Shown piece after piece: positions 33,336 to 42,591 of a stretch of 64,000 nucleotides of DNA. The DNA is taken from contig OU015651.1 of NCBI GenBank assembly GCA_907165275.2, positions 2,378,501 through 2,442,500 of the forward strand, in the 5' to 3' direction. How positions within the stretch are numbered: the first letter of the stretch is position 1; the number at the start of each line of letters is the position of its first letter. Under the pieces are notes generated by a model, which was not told the origin of the DNA, searched no databases, and was given only the letters and a program-made list of their open reading frames with translations. Made by a program: the position numbers and the translations under genes. This DNA comes from Zygaena filipendulae. Lineage: Eukaryota; Arthropoda; Insecta; Lepidoptera; Zygaenidae.

Positions 33336-33589
33336 GAAGCAAGGATAGTAGTTATAAGAAGTAAGAATTAAGATAGTAGTTATAAAGCTAAAAAAATATC
33401 AATTTTTTAAATTAAATTTTTTTACAAGAAATTAACTAGAAACGCCGCCGGTGACAAACGCCTTATATAAACCAAATAGCAAAGAACTTGGAATTGAAAT
33501 ATTAAATTAAAGCAAGTATCGTCTTTTTAATTTTGCTAATCAATTATAAATTTTATTTTTCCTCTGGTGACAAACGAAAAATATACTTT

Positions 33590-33815
33590 TTATCCCGGAA
33601 TTCCTATAGGAATTACGAAATTTGCGCGGAAGAAACTAAATAAAATTATGCATACTACCTACACGTTGTCAAGGGCACCGTAGTAATTACTTTCTCTCTG
33701 GCCAAGGGTAGGTACGGAAAAAATATAGGGTAATAACTAGCAAGTACTTTTATCTCGGAATACCCGCGGGTTCTCCGAAACTAACGCGGGTGAAACCGCG
33801 GGTAACAGCTAGTGT
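33590..33815 (-). repeat. Rep-A copy (diverged) ending in intact head
   Basis: Ends AACGCGGGTGAAACCGCGGG then TAACAGCTAG; the interior is decayed. Confidence 0.65.
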
Positions 33816-33847
33816 AAGTATAAGTAGACCATACGCGCGGCTTATGC

Positions 33848-33982
33848 GGGGCTAAGATGCGCAACACGATAAAATTATGTCGAGCCATTTTATCGATTCT
33901 CGTCGACAAAACCATACAATATGTCGACGAGAATCAATAAAATGGCTCGATAAAATTTTATCGTGTTGCGCATCTTAGCCCC
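33848..33982. mobile_element. MITE family 3, almost perfect 135-bp palindrome
   Basis: GGGGCTAAGATGCGCAACAC at the left is matched by its complement at the right end, and the arms continue through 'GATAAAATTATGTCGAGCC' and 'GAATCRATAAAATGGCTCGA' to the centre near 33912. It can fold into one long hairpin. Confidence 0.85.
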
Positions 33983-34866
33983 CTAGGACGTAGATTTTCC
34001 CGTGGGAATGCTCCTATAGCGGGAGCAGGATGAACGATATGGCTCGACCGCTACCAAAGGGGAAGCTTCCCGCCGGGCGAGGTAGTGTGCCCGGGGAACC
34101 GCGGCTCCGACTGTAGATCGTCGGAGGTCGTATGTATGCAGCGCATATGTGAAAACTTCGTTAGCGCGATTCACGTATAGTTACTAGTTAGTATTCGTCG
34201 CTTCATTGCAGTTCGTGACTTGTGGCGTAGAGGTCGCCACACTCCTTATTGAGAAAATTGTCTTGCATGTTTTGTTGTTGCGAGTTTCACGTCTACGGGA
34301 CTTCTTCAGTTAATTCATTTCGGATAGACAAATGAACAAAAACTTTATTCATTTGCATCGTTCGCGTTACCACCACTTAATAAAAGTACCTATAAATGAA
34401 CAGCAAAATTGCGTCCAGCAACTTTGCGTCAAGCAAGTCTGCATAAATTACGGCAGTTTTGTGAGAGTTTTCGTAACTATTGCTGCAATATTTAAATATC
34501 GTACTAAATATTGCTTCTCTGCTACTTGTTACTGATCTAAGCTAAAACAACTAGACTTTTAAAAAAAACTTGTACCTACACTTGTTTTGATAGGTATACC
34601 TATTTGACTTGCATTATTCTCTATTAATTAGCAAGTTAACGGACTGCTATTTTGTGATTAGGTTATTTAAAAGTTATTTAAACAGTTGTTAAATACAAAT
34701 AAATGAATCCTTTACATAACATAACATCGAGCGCTCGTCTCAACGGGCTACGTAACAATTTAAAAGGAAATTTTATTATCTGCGCAAAGCTCAGAAAGTA
34801 AATTTGATTAGGCTTCAAGTCGTTTGTAACATTTCGCACGGCCGAAAAGCGCACAACCTTCGCTCG
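33983..34866. other. Intergenic, GC-richer at 34000-34140, no gene supported
   Basis: The 63-codon minus-strand frame and the plus-strand frame at 34332 have no domain evidence. Promoter or 5' UTR sequence is possible. Confidence 0.35.
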
Positions 34867-35199
34867 AATTGGGTATTCTCCAAGGTATGAAAATCAAAAT
34901 TCTAATTAGTCCGTCAGTTAGAAAATAAAAAAATAAAAGACACGTATTTTTTGCTTTTTCAATTTAATGAAAATGAACATAGATAAAGCGCATTAAAGTT
35001 TAGGGTGGGGGGCTCGTGACGTCAATATTCATTATAAGCGCCATACAAACCGTTGTGAGATGTGACGTCACGCGAAATTTCAACTCAATGTATCTCTGTT
35101 ATTTTTTGATTACGTAAAAAAAGAAAAAATACGTGTCCAATATTTTTTACTAATCTACACGACGGACTAAAAACAATTTTTTTGTCAAGTAGCCAATTG
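34867..35199 (-). mobile_element. MITE family 5 (CRE-bearing), copy 4
   Basis: Inverse of copy 3 with the same outer frame (GAATTGGGTATTCTCCAAGG at left, AAGTAGCCAATTG at right). TGACGTCA lies at 35017-35024 and 35063-35070. Confidence 0.85.
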
Positions 35200-35496
35200 A
35201 TGAAAGCGACGCAGCTCCACAAGTGTTTAATTCAATTGTGCAATTTGAACAACGTAAGTGGAACGAAACGTTGTTTTAGAAAATGTAGAGGAAACGTTTG
35301 TTTTGAAAGCTTCACTTGAAACGTATTGTTTATTTATGTGTACCTAACACCCGAGCCATAGGTACCAACTTATATCGCGATAAAGCGAATTCAGATTTTT
35401 ATCTTTCTTACATTCCGTTTAAGAAAGATACTATCAGTAAAGTATAAGTTCGGTTCAGTTTTCCATATCATTTAAGCAACTTCTTGAGGAAGTTTA

Positions 35497-35863
35497 TACA
35501 AGGTGTCCCGTAAATCTACGTCAAGCCAGAACCAGGTAATAGGGTAAGTCATAAGTCATAACAGCTGTTAACAGAAAAAAAATATATATAAATCTTTGCT
35601 ATGCCTATTTAAAAAAAGGACAGTTATTTGAAACTGACGAAAGCAATAATTTTGTAAACTTCATTGGCAAAAACTTGAATTTAAGTAGTAGTTTTCAGAA
35701 ACACTATTCGGAATTACACAATAAGAAGAAAATTGAAAATATTTAAGGTTTGTAGCAACAGGAGTTAAAGAACCGTCGCCAGGAGTAAATTTTTACATTG
35801 TTTATAAATTTTAAAGATGATTTTCTTAAGTTTTTCTATTGAGTTATGGGACATTCTGTATAC
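35497..35863. mobile_element. Probable small DNA transposon relic (GTGTCCCGTAA ends)
   Basis: The left end TATACAAGGTGTCCCGTAA and the right end TTATGGGACATTCTGTATA are imperfect inverted repeats about 367 bp apart. The core is non-coding. Confidence 0.5.
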
Positions 35864-35883
35864 TTAGACTTACATATTACATA

Positions 35884-36390
35884 CTAGCTGTACCCCGCGG
35901 TTTTACCCGCTTTAATTTCGAAATTCCCACGGGAATGCCGGGACAAAATGTCCTTCTGTATAGCCCTGACAATGTGTATATGCAAAATTTCATGAAACTG
36001 ACCGACAGATAGACAGAGTTACTTTCGCATTTATAATATTAGTGATAGAGATAAAACATCTACACAAAGATAGGTAAAGCCTGTAAGTTTGTAAGATTGG
36101 ACATAGGGGATGGTGCAGCGCTTGAACAAGGTTTGACTAAAACGTAGTGATTACCTTCTCTCTGGGTTTGACCGATTCGGCTGATTTCTTTTTTGTTGTA
36201 TTCGTTATTATCAGCAAAAAGTTTGAGTGATTTTTTTTTAAACCCACTGGACGAGTCTGGAAGAATGGTATCTATATTTATACTCACTGAGTTCACTGAC
36301 TACTAATGAAGAACTTTCAAAAACTACTAGAAAGATTTTCTTTTCGGAGTTCCCCAGGGAATCCTAAAATCCACGGGGAACGGTTAGTTT
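35884..36390. repeat. Rep-A copy plus decayed related sequence
   Basis: 35884-36045 is a clear plus-strand copy (CTAGCTGTACCCCGCGGTTT to 'TTTCGCATTTATAATATTAG'). 36046-36390 keeps scattered related blocks only. Confidence 0.65.
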
Positions 36391-36554
36391 TAAATAAAAT
36401 AAAAAATGTCAAAACTGAAAGAGATTTCGCCTAAAGCCACTTGTTTGGATTTACAAAAGTGGCTATTTATCATTTGCTTATTAAATACATCCCCTCATCC
36501 TGAAGAGGTCGACTGAAGAAACTAATTTCGTCGGCACTTCGTCAACGCCACAGA

Positions 36555-37031
36555 CACGGTAAAAATAAGTAAGCAGTATTCCAACTTCATACAAACGGAC
36601 GAAGCGCGAGCAATACCTACGCGCCTCGATCTCTGCGTGCGCTCCGGATGCAGACAGTCGACTGTGCCGCGTGACCGCAGTGACGAACGGATGGTGTTTT
36701 GTTTTTTTTAACTATAACAGCGCAATTTTTTCACTAAAAATAAGTTCAAGTACATATTTAATATGACGAGTAGGATATTGTTAAATCTACCAATCAAAAA
36801 CAACAAGCATTTTGATTGAACACTTCCTATTCAATTCACAAAGTATTTTATTTTTTTATATAAAAAAAGTACATTTACAATCTCAAAACTAAATGGAAAC
36901 ACAAAGTAAGCAAATGTAATTAAAATGCTGGAGGCGGGCAGCCCTATCGCATGTTTACGTATCGCGCGGCTGTAGGCATTTATTTCAAGGACACGGCCGA
37001 GTTATAATACTGCTTACTTATTTTTACTGTG
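36555..37031. repeat. Inverted-repeat unit with GC-rich interior
   Basis: A 26-base arm at 36555-36580 (CACGGTAAAAATAAGTAAGC...) recurs inverted at 37006-37031 with one mismatch. The interior next to each arm is GC-rich, unlike the flanks. Likely a non-autonomous transposon, but no target duplication was found. Confidence 0.5.
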
Positions 37032-37752
37032 CCACAGACTAGACGCGGCCATATTTATAAATACTGAAATTTTAAACGTCGCGTCGCGGCCGTCCCAGTA
37101 AAGCCTTCATATTTCGGTCGAGCTCAGCTTAGCTTCATTGTCTAGGGTTGTCACAGACTGCATACTGCACGCCGGCACAGTGATGTGCTGACTGCTGGTG
37201 TAATATTTCGGAATTTCATTCAAAACAAAGTGCTTGTATTAAATTTGTCTACTCTTGTTTTATTTACTCACTAATTTACTATAGGAAATATTTAAAATAC
37301 AAGTGACTTTAGCTTACTCAACTTGGTCTAATTCATTTTACTATTGGTTACTTCCATATTACAAACATTTTTATCTTTTTTAAACCTATTCTGCTGCCTT
37401 AAAAGTATTGTACGAATTCGATATTTTAACTTTATCATTTACTAGCTACTGCCCGATCGTTTCCCAGCGGTTTCACGTCCTCCAACTCGTGTCATTCACA
37501 CGGGAACTTATTTAATTAGGGTGAAAAACTACAATGTACAATTTGAAAACCTAAAAAAACTCGTACGCCATATCGCTCTATAAGCCATATCATCCCGGTT
37601 GTTCCGCCAGTTTGCATTTCACAATTGCCTTATGGGAGCTCTTTAATTAAAATAAAACTACTATTTTTCAGGGGATTTTTGAATCGGATCAATTAATTTC
37701 AGGAATAAGCCCTGCAAATATACAAATTTTCCTTTTCATAATATTATAAGTA
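37032..37752. other. Intergenic, nothing firm
   Basis: Only a short Rep-A-like head near 37441 ('CTAGCTACTGCCCGATCGTT'). Confidence 0.4.
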
Positions 37753-37980
37753 CCTACTAGCTGTCTCGCGCGGATTCACCCGCGATAATTTCAGGGTTCC
37801 CGCGGGAATCACGGCTTACAATATAGCCTATGTTACTAATGGATAATGTAGCTTTTTAATGGGGAAAGAATTTTTAAAATCGGTTTCGTAGTTTTTGAGT
37901 TAAATCGTAACAAACAAAAAATCAAATCTTTTCGAATCTTTTCAAATCAAATATAGGCGCATCAGCGAAAGCTGCTAGTC
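37753..37980 (+). repeat. Rep-A variant
   Basis: Head CTACTAGCTGTCTCGCGCGG, 'CACCCGCGATAATTTCAGGG', 'TTCCCGCGGGAATCACGG'. The 3' half resembles the copy at 14610-14870. Confidence 0.7.
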
Positions 37981-38686
37981 TATAAATAAATAATAATAAT
38001 AATGTATGTGGAGAAGGTTATGCGTACGTCAGATAGGTATACTGCAAAGGTCAAACCATCTTTAGGGCACATTAAAAAAAAATCATCAACATACCTTTAA
38101 GTTGTAAATGCTACAAATAAGTTGTAAATGCTGTATTAAATACCATAAGTAAAATATTAGGTCTATTACTATATTTGGACAGCCCTGTTTTATTTTGTCG
38201 GTATAAATAAATCACCGCGGTGTCTGTTTCACAATTTATTATAAATTATAATTTCGGTGGGAAGATGCCACAAGCCACAAAGAGTGAAACGTCTGCCCGA
38301 CGCCCGCCCGATAAATAGAGCTGCGCTCGACGGACGACCAAGATGATTCTTGGGGTGTAATGGGAAAGTTCTTCCGGGATTAGCTTTACGACCCTTTGAG
38401 TTACGCTTTTCATGCATAAATTAAATTTTGCACTTCAAGTCCGAGATCAAAATATAAAACCTTATAAAACTCTTTTGTTTTTGCTGTCTATTCTACAGAA
38501 AAATGTACCGGCGATGCGAACTTAATTCGGGCACAGGTGGCGTTGAGTGGTAATGTCCGAACATTATAAGATAGACAGTACGTACGTGCTTTATTTTCCG
38601 TTTTTATATCTAAATGAACGTTTGACCTAGAAAAATCGAAGACATCTTACGAAATGGGCTTTCACAATTTTATTTCTGATACCATT
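37981..38686. other. Intergenic, nothing recognised
   Basis: Holds a 62-codon minus-strand frame (38229-38417) without support. 'CACAGGTGGCG' near 38533 has loose counterparts at 28445 and 59769, probably repeat remnants. Confidence 0.35.
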
Positions 38687-38694
38687 TATAAATA
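38687..38694 (+). promoter_or_regulatory. Candidate TATA box of the secreted cysteine-rich gene
   Basis: TATAAATA lies about 142 bases before the ATG at 38836, which would give a 5' UTR of roughly 110-120 bases. No clear initiator was identified. The call depends on the gene model. Confidence 0.35.
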
Positions 38695-38835
38695 TAATGG
38701 CCATATGAATATTTGCTATTCTATATGTGTAAAAACTCGCCACGTGAACGGTTGCTTACCCTGGTGACATATTCCAAAAGTGTTAAACCTGATTTCTGTA
38801 TTGAGCTGTACTTCTAGAGGAACTGCAGACGAAAA

Positions 38836-38880
38836 ATGTTTCGTTTCTTATTTATTGTACTTTCACTTATGGTGATCCAA
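38836..38880 (+). CDS. Exon 1 of a putative secreted cysteine-rich protein (signal peptide exon)
   Basis: ATG 38836 opens 15 codons, MFRFLFIVLSLMVIQ, followed at once by a consensus 5' splice site (CAA|GTAAGTTC) in phase 0. The segment has a basic residue and then a strongly hydrophobic core, typical of the start of a signal peptide. The only downstream coding exon found on this strand (40812) also starts in phase 0. A short signal-peptide exon followed by one large exon is common in insect secreted-protein genes. Confidence 0.65.
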
Positions 38881-39507
38881 GTAAGTTCTTTCTTATCCCT
38901 CTTATTTTAAATTATCACCACCTCGAAACAAATCTTAAAAACGTCCATTTGCCGACATAATATCGACTTCAGAATGATGAAAAAACCGAAAATCAATGGG
39001 CGAATTTTCTTTGTTAGTTTATAATATGACTAGTGGGACCGCTATTCTAAATTTCACCAGTATTCAGATCTGTAAATTAGTAGAAGATCTGTAAATTATT
39101 GGCATATTACAAAACTGCCTTTATAATTTCTTTTTTTTTTCTATGTTCATAAGCGCATCACACAAACTACTTATCGTAGGTACGGTGTACGGTCACTGGG
39201 TATGGTTTTGAATGAGGTGGGGTGGTTATCGTAGTAGCTCTTTTGCGGTAGTAGTAAAGAGAAGATATGACTGTTTAAAACTTTGCGACCGTGGAGTTAG
39301 GCTTAAAATAAAGCAATATTTGACTATTAGACTGTAAAATTACGATAAGATCTGAAGGACATAGTAATATACGTGTCATAATGATCAGCAAATAACGTAG
39401 GTATAGGAGGCACGTGTTTACCTTTACAATCAGCTGAAATAGTCACCGTAGATGTCGCAGCTAAATTGTATATTACGTCCGTTTAACAAATGGTCGCCAT
39501 CTTTACT

Positions 39508-39680
39508 ATTGCGAATGTGAGTTTATTCTTTTGTTTGTTTGTTTGTTACGCTTTCACGCTTCAACTACTCAACCAACCAAGAGTAAAGAGAAGATATTAG
39601 GGTACTTTTATCATAGAATTCCCAAAACTAAATCTCCAAAATTACGTGGAAACAATAGTTCTACAATCTACATAATATGC
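39508..39680 (-). repeat. Rep-A fragment in intron
   Basis: 'ATTGCGAATGTGAGTTTATT' then 'TTACGCTTTCACGCTTCAAC'. It lies in the inferred intron 38881-40811. Confidence 0.6.
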
Positions 39681-40317
39681 TGAAAGAGGAAAAATACATT
39701 TTTTGTAGGTAGATATTTATTTCAGCCTTATTTGCTAGGTCAGGTTAAGTTCACCAAACGAAGTAATTTTTTCTGTCCATTTTCTCTCCTCGATATTATA
39801 CAAACTGCCGGTTGTTTATAAAGTACCGAATTGTACAATACGACGACGACATTACTTACATCAATGCGGAAACAGTAAATATTATTGTTTGCTGGATGAC
39901 AACATGGGTAGGTACAAAATGACCTTTTAATAGTGCTACGGGTACACAATATACCTACCTACATAAATAGTACTAAAAATAATACTATCTATATAATATA
40001 ATAACACAATATTGTTTAAAACTAAAATCTGAAAAGGAAACAAACGTACAGCTTGTATAATAAAATGTAACAGGTCGATGTCTGTACATGGGAGATAAAT
40101 AAGAAAAATAAATTTAGGCGACTCTACGAGTGAAGAAGCCAAAAATACCGTTTTTAGAATTTTTGTCTGTCTGTCTGTCTGTCTGTTTGTTTGTATCAAA
40201 TTGAATGCGATTTTTTTCGTTGTATTGCTAAGGAAGGGTCTAACTTAGATACTCATGTTTCGATTTTTTCGAAATTCCATCTGGAACTCGAGATATAAAA
40301 AAAAAAATGCTGGTCAT

Positions 40318-40622
40318 CCTACTATAATATTATAAATGTGAAAGTGTGGATGTTTGTTACTCAATCGCGCAAAAACGGCCTAACGGATTTGGATGAAATT
40401 TGGCATGCATGTAGCCTTTGACATGGCAAAGAACATGGCTACCTTTTATCCCGGAATTCCTGTGAGATCTCCGAAATTAACGCGGGTGAAATAGAATTAA
40501 TTATTGCATACTGCACGTTGTCAGAGGTACAGAAAAGAACATAGGGTACATTTTATCCCGGAATTCCCGGAATTCCCGCGGGATCTCCGACATTAACGCG
40601 GGTGAAGCCGCGGGGCACAGCT
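40318..40622 (-). repeat. Rep-A copies in intron
   Basis: Starts at 'CTATAATATTATAAATGTGA' and ends CGGGTGAAGCCGCGGGGCAC then AGCTAA. 'GGAATTCCCGGAATTCCCGC' is a small internal duplication. Two copies appear to be nested. Confidence 0.7.
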
Positions 40623-40811
40623 AATTTCAAATATTTTGGCATCCGGAGCGTTTGGGATCGTGTTTTGTTGGAACCATGTTGGAACGCACGTTATGGGTAA
40701 GGATGTTGTTAGTCATAGGGAATATGTGTGCAACCTTTTGATCAGATACGAAGAAATCACTTCCAATGAGAAGAGTGTCAGCAAAAATGACGATTCTCCT
40801 GAACATTCCAG

Positions 40812-41177
40812 AACGTCCAAAGCTACTGCTGCTTCAACTACCGGGAGCCGCTGGTCCTTCAACAGCCTTCATGCGGTTGCGCCAATTACGCGACGAGAAT
40901 GAGCGGCGTGGTGAACTGCCGATGCAACTTGGAGTCTAGCGAATTTAGTTTGTGCAAATGTTCGACGCCAACATGCAACTGCTTCAAAGACACCACCAAC
41001 GTTTGCGCCAACTGTGAACCGAAAGAGTCACCAATATGCTCGTGTTTGTCCAACCTAAAGACGCCGTGCAGCTGCGAAAGTACGAAGTCATTTATATATT
41101 TTCCCGAAGTGGACTATCCGATGTCTATAATAGAAATGGATCCTAGATTCTTCTATAGTACATGTATTTATAATTAG
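40812..41177 (+). CDS. Exon 2 of the putative secreted cysteine-rich protein
   Basis: After the 3' splice site TTCTCCTGAACATTCCAG, the frame runs 121 codons to TAG 41175-41177. It carries 17 cysteines, mostly as CxC pairs (CC, CGC, CRC, CKC, CNC, CANC, CSC, CSC), and ends with an acidic, aromatic tail ('FPEVDYPMSIIEMDPRFF'). Joined to exon 1 the protein would be about 136 residues; the residues at the junction (...VIQ-NVQS-YCC) give a good signal-peptidase context after NVQS. Alternative acceptor: CAACAG at 40865, also phase 0. The dense CxC pattern resembles metal-binding or heavily disulfide-bonded proteins, but I do not recognise a family. The overlapping frame 40636-40902 is an artefact crossing the splice site. 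Confidence 0.65.
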   Translation, partial: NVQSYCCFNYREPLVLQQPSCGCANYATRMSGVVNCRCNLESSEFSLCKCSTPTCNCFKDTTNVCANCEPKESPICSCLSNLKTPCSCESTKSFIYFPEVDYPMSIIEMDPRFFYSTCIYN

Positions 41178-41260
41178 ATTTTCGTGGATGTAATAAATAT
41201 TTGCTAATTGTATTAATGTTAAGTAGATACCTACGCCATTGTTTTCGAAAATAAAGGTCG
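41178..41260 (+). terminator. Poly(A) signals of the cysteine-rich gene
   Basis: AATAAA at 41192-41197 and again at 41250-41255, 15 and 73 bases after the stop codon, as expected for a terminal exon. Confidence 0.6.
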
Positions 41261-41584
41261 TTGAAGTATATAACTATTCCATATTTTCAATTTTATAGAC
41301 ATTTCAAACTAATAACAATTACGATACAAGTTATGTATATCTGTAGTAGAGGTAAGTTAGTCATTAAATTCGGGGCTCCCTTTCGCTCTCGCCTTTGAAG
41401 TTTTCGATAGGAGGAAATTTTATTTTTAGCCACGGAGGATGTTTCCCGACAGTCTCCCTTCCTCCTCCATTCCTTAGAAATTAATTGTGAGAACGATGAA
41501 GTGAGCAAGTCGATAAGTATTCCGTCCATGCCTTTACAAATTAACCAACTTTAAATAACAAAAGTTTTGCAATACCTTCACATA
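41261..41584. other. Intergenic, nothing recognised
   Basis: 'GGGGCTCCCTTTCGCTCTCG' and a purine-rich complement block are conspicuous but unmatched in the window. Confidence 0.4.
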
Positions 41585-41859
41585 AATAAAAAAATAATGG
41601 ACACGTATTTTTTGCTTTTTCAAATTAATGATAATGTAATACATAGATAAGTATAGCGTATTAAAGTTTAGGGTGGGGGCTCGTGACGTCATTAACCGCA
41701 ATAGCCCCTATACAAACTGCACCAGATAGTGACGTCACGCAAAATTTCAACTCAATGTATCGCCGTTATTTTTTGATTACGTAAAAAAAAAAATACGTGT
41801 CCAGTATTTTTTATTAATCTACAAATCAGACTAAAAAAAATTTACTCAACTAGCCCATT
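41585..41859 (-). mobile_element. MITE family 5 (CRE-bearing), copy 5
   Basis: Lacks the outer frame and part of the left arm, but keeps 'GACACGTATTTTTTGC' and TGACGTCA at 41684-41691 and 41730-41737. Confidence 0.8.
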
Positions 41860-42046
41860 ACTTTTAGCCTAAGGTTTCACCTTTAATTACGGACTATTTT
41901 TTTTATCCACTTCACAACACACAGATCTACTTGATCCCACACTAAGCTATAAGCTTGTGTCATGGAAACCAAGCAAACATGGTATATACTACATTATTAT
42001 TACATATATTATATATTATACTATAGATACATATATATATATATAT

Positions 42047-42300
42047 TGTTGGCTATTTTTTAAGTTAAGGGTAGGGGTACGGCGGATGACGGTATAAAAG
42101 CGGTGTAGAAAGGGCATGCGGCTGATTTTGCTGTCATCCGTCGTACAAGGAGGTCGTGAGTCTTTAATTTGTATTCTTCCTACTGTTATCGAGTAATTCT
42201 CTTTTGTTACCTTTTGATTGTATTCCTTTTGTTTATTCTGGTAATTTTTGTTCAATTAAATTTTGTTTTTTTTAATCAAATCCGTTTCTGATTCCTAAAA
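42047..42300 (+). repeat. 5' LTR of RT-less gypsy element, with TATA box
   Basis: Contains GGTATAAAAG (TATA at 42093-42100) about 100 bases upstream of the T-rich end. Matches 45705-45958 with offset 3658. Confidence 0.9.
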
Positions 42301-42591
42301 TCAGAATTGGGATAAAGAAAACATTCCCACTTTCATCCTGATTATTGTTTTCATCCATTTCTTAAAACAATTTTGTTTTCGCTTAAATTTTGAAGTTACG
42401 AATATTATTTTTCTTACGAGGGTAGGTACTTTTCTTTGTTCACGTTCGTGAACTGTCATTTACATTATCTTGGTTTGAGTTGATATTTCGCTTTGTTTTC
42501 TTGTCAACTAAGTTTCGAACATCTTTCTTTGTTTACCTACATTGAAGTTTGGGTTGACGTTTGTTTCTTTGTTTCTAACTGAGTTGGAGAC

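Noticed and set aside
40636..40902. 88-codon ORF before the cysteine-rich exon
   Set aside because: It runs from a Rep-A repeat end across the probable splice acceptor and ends inside the cysteine-rich exon; no domain.
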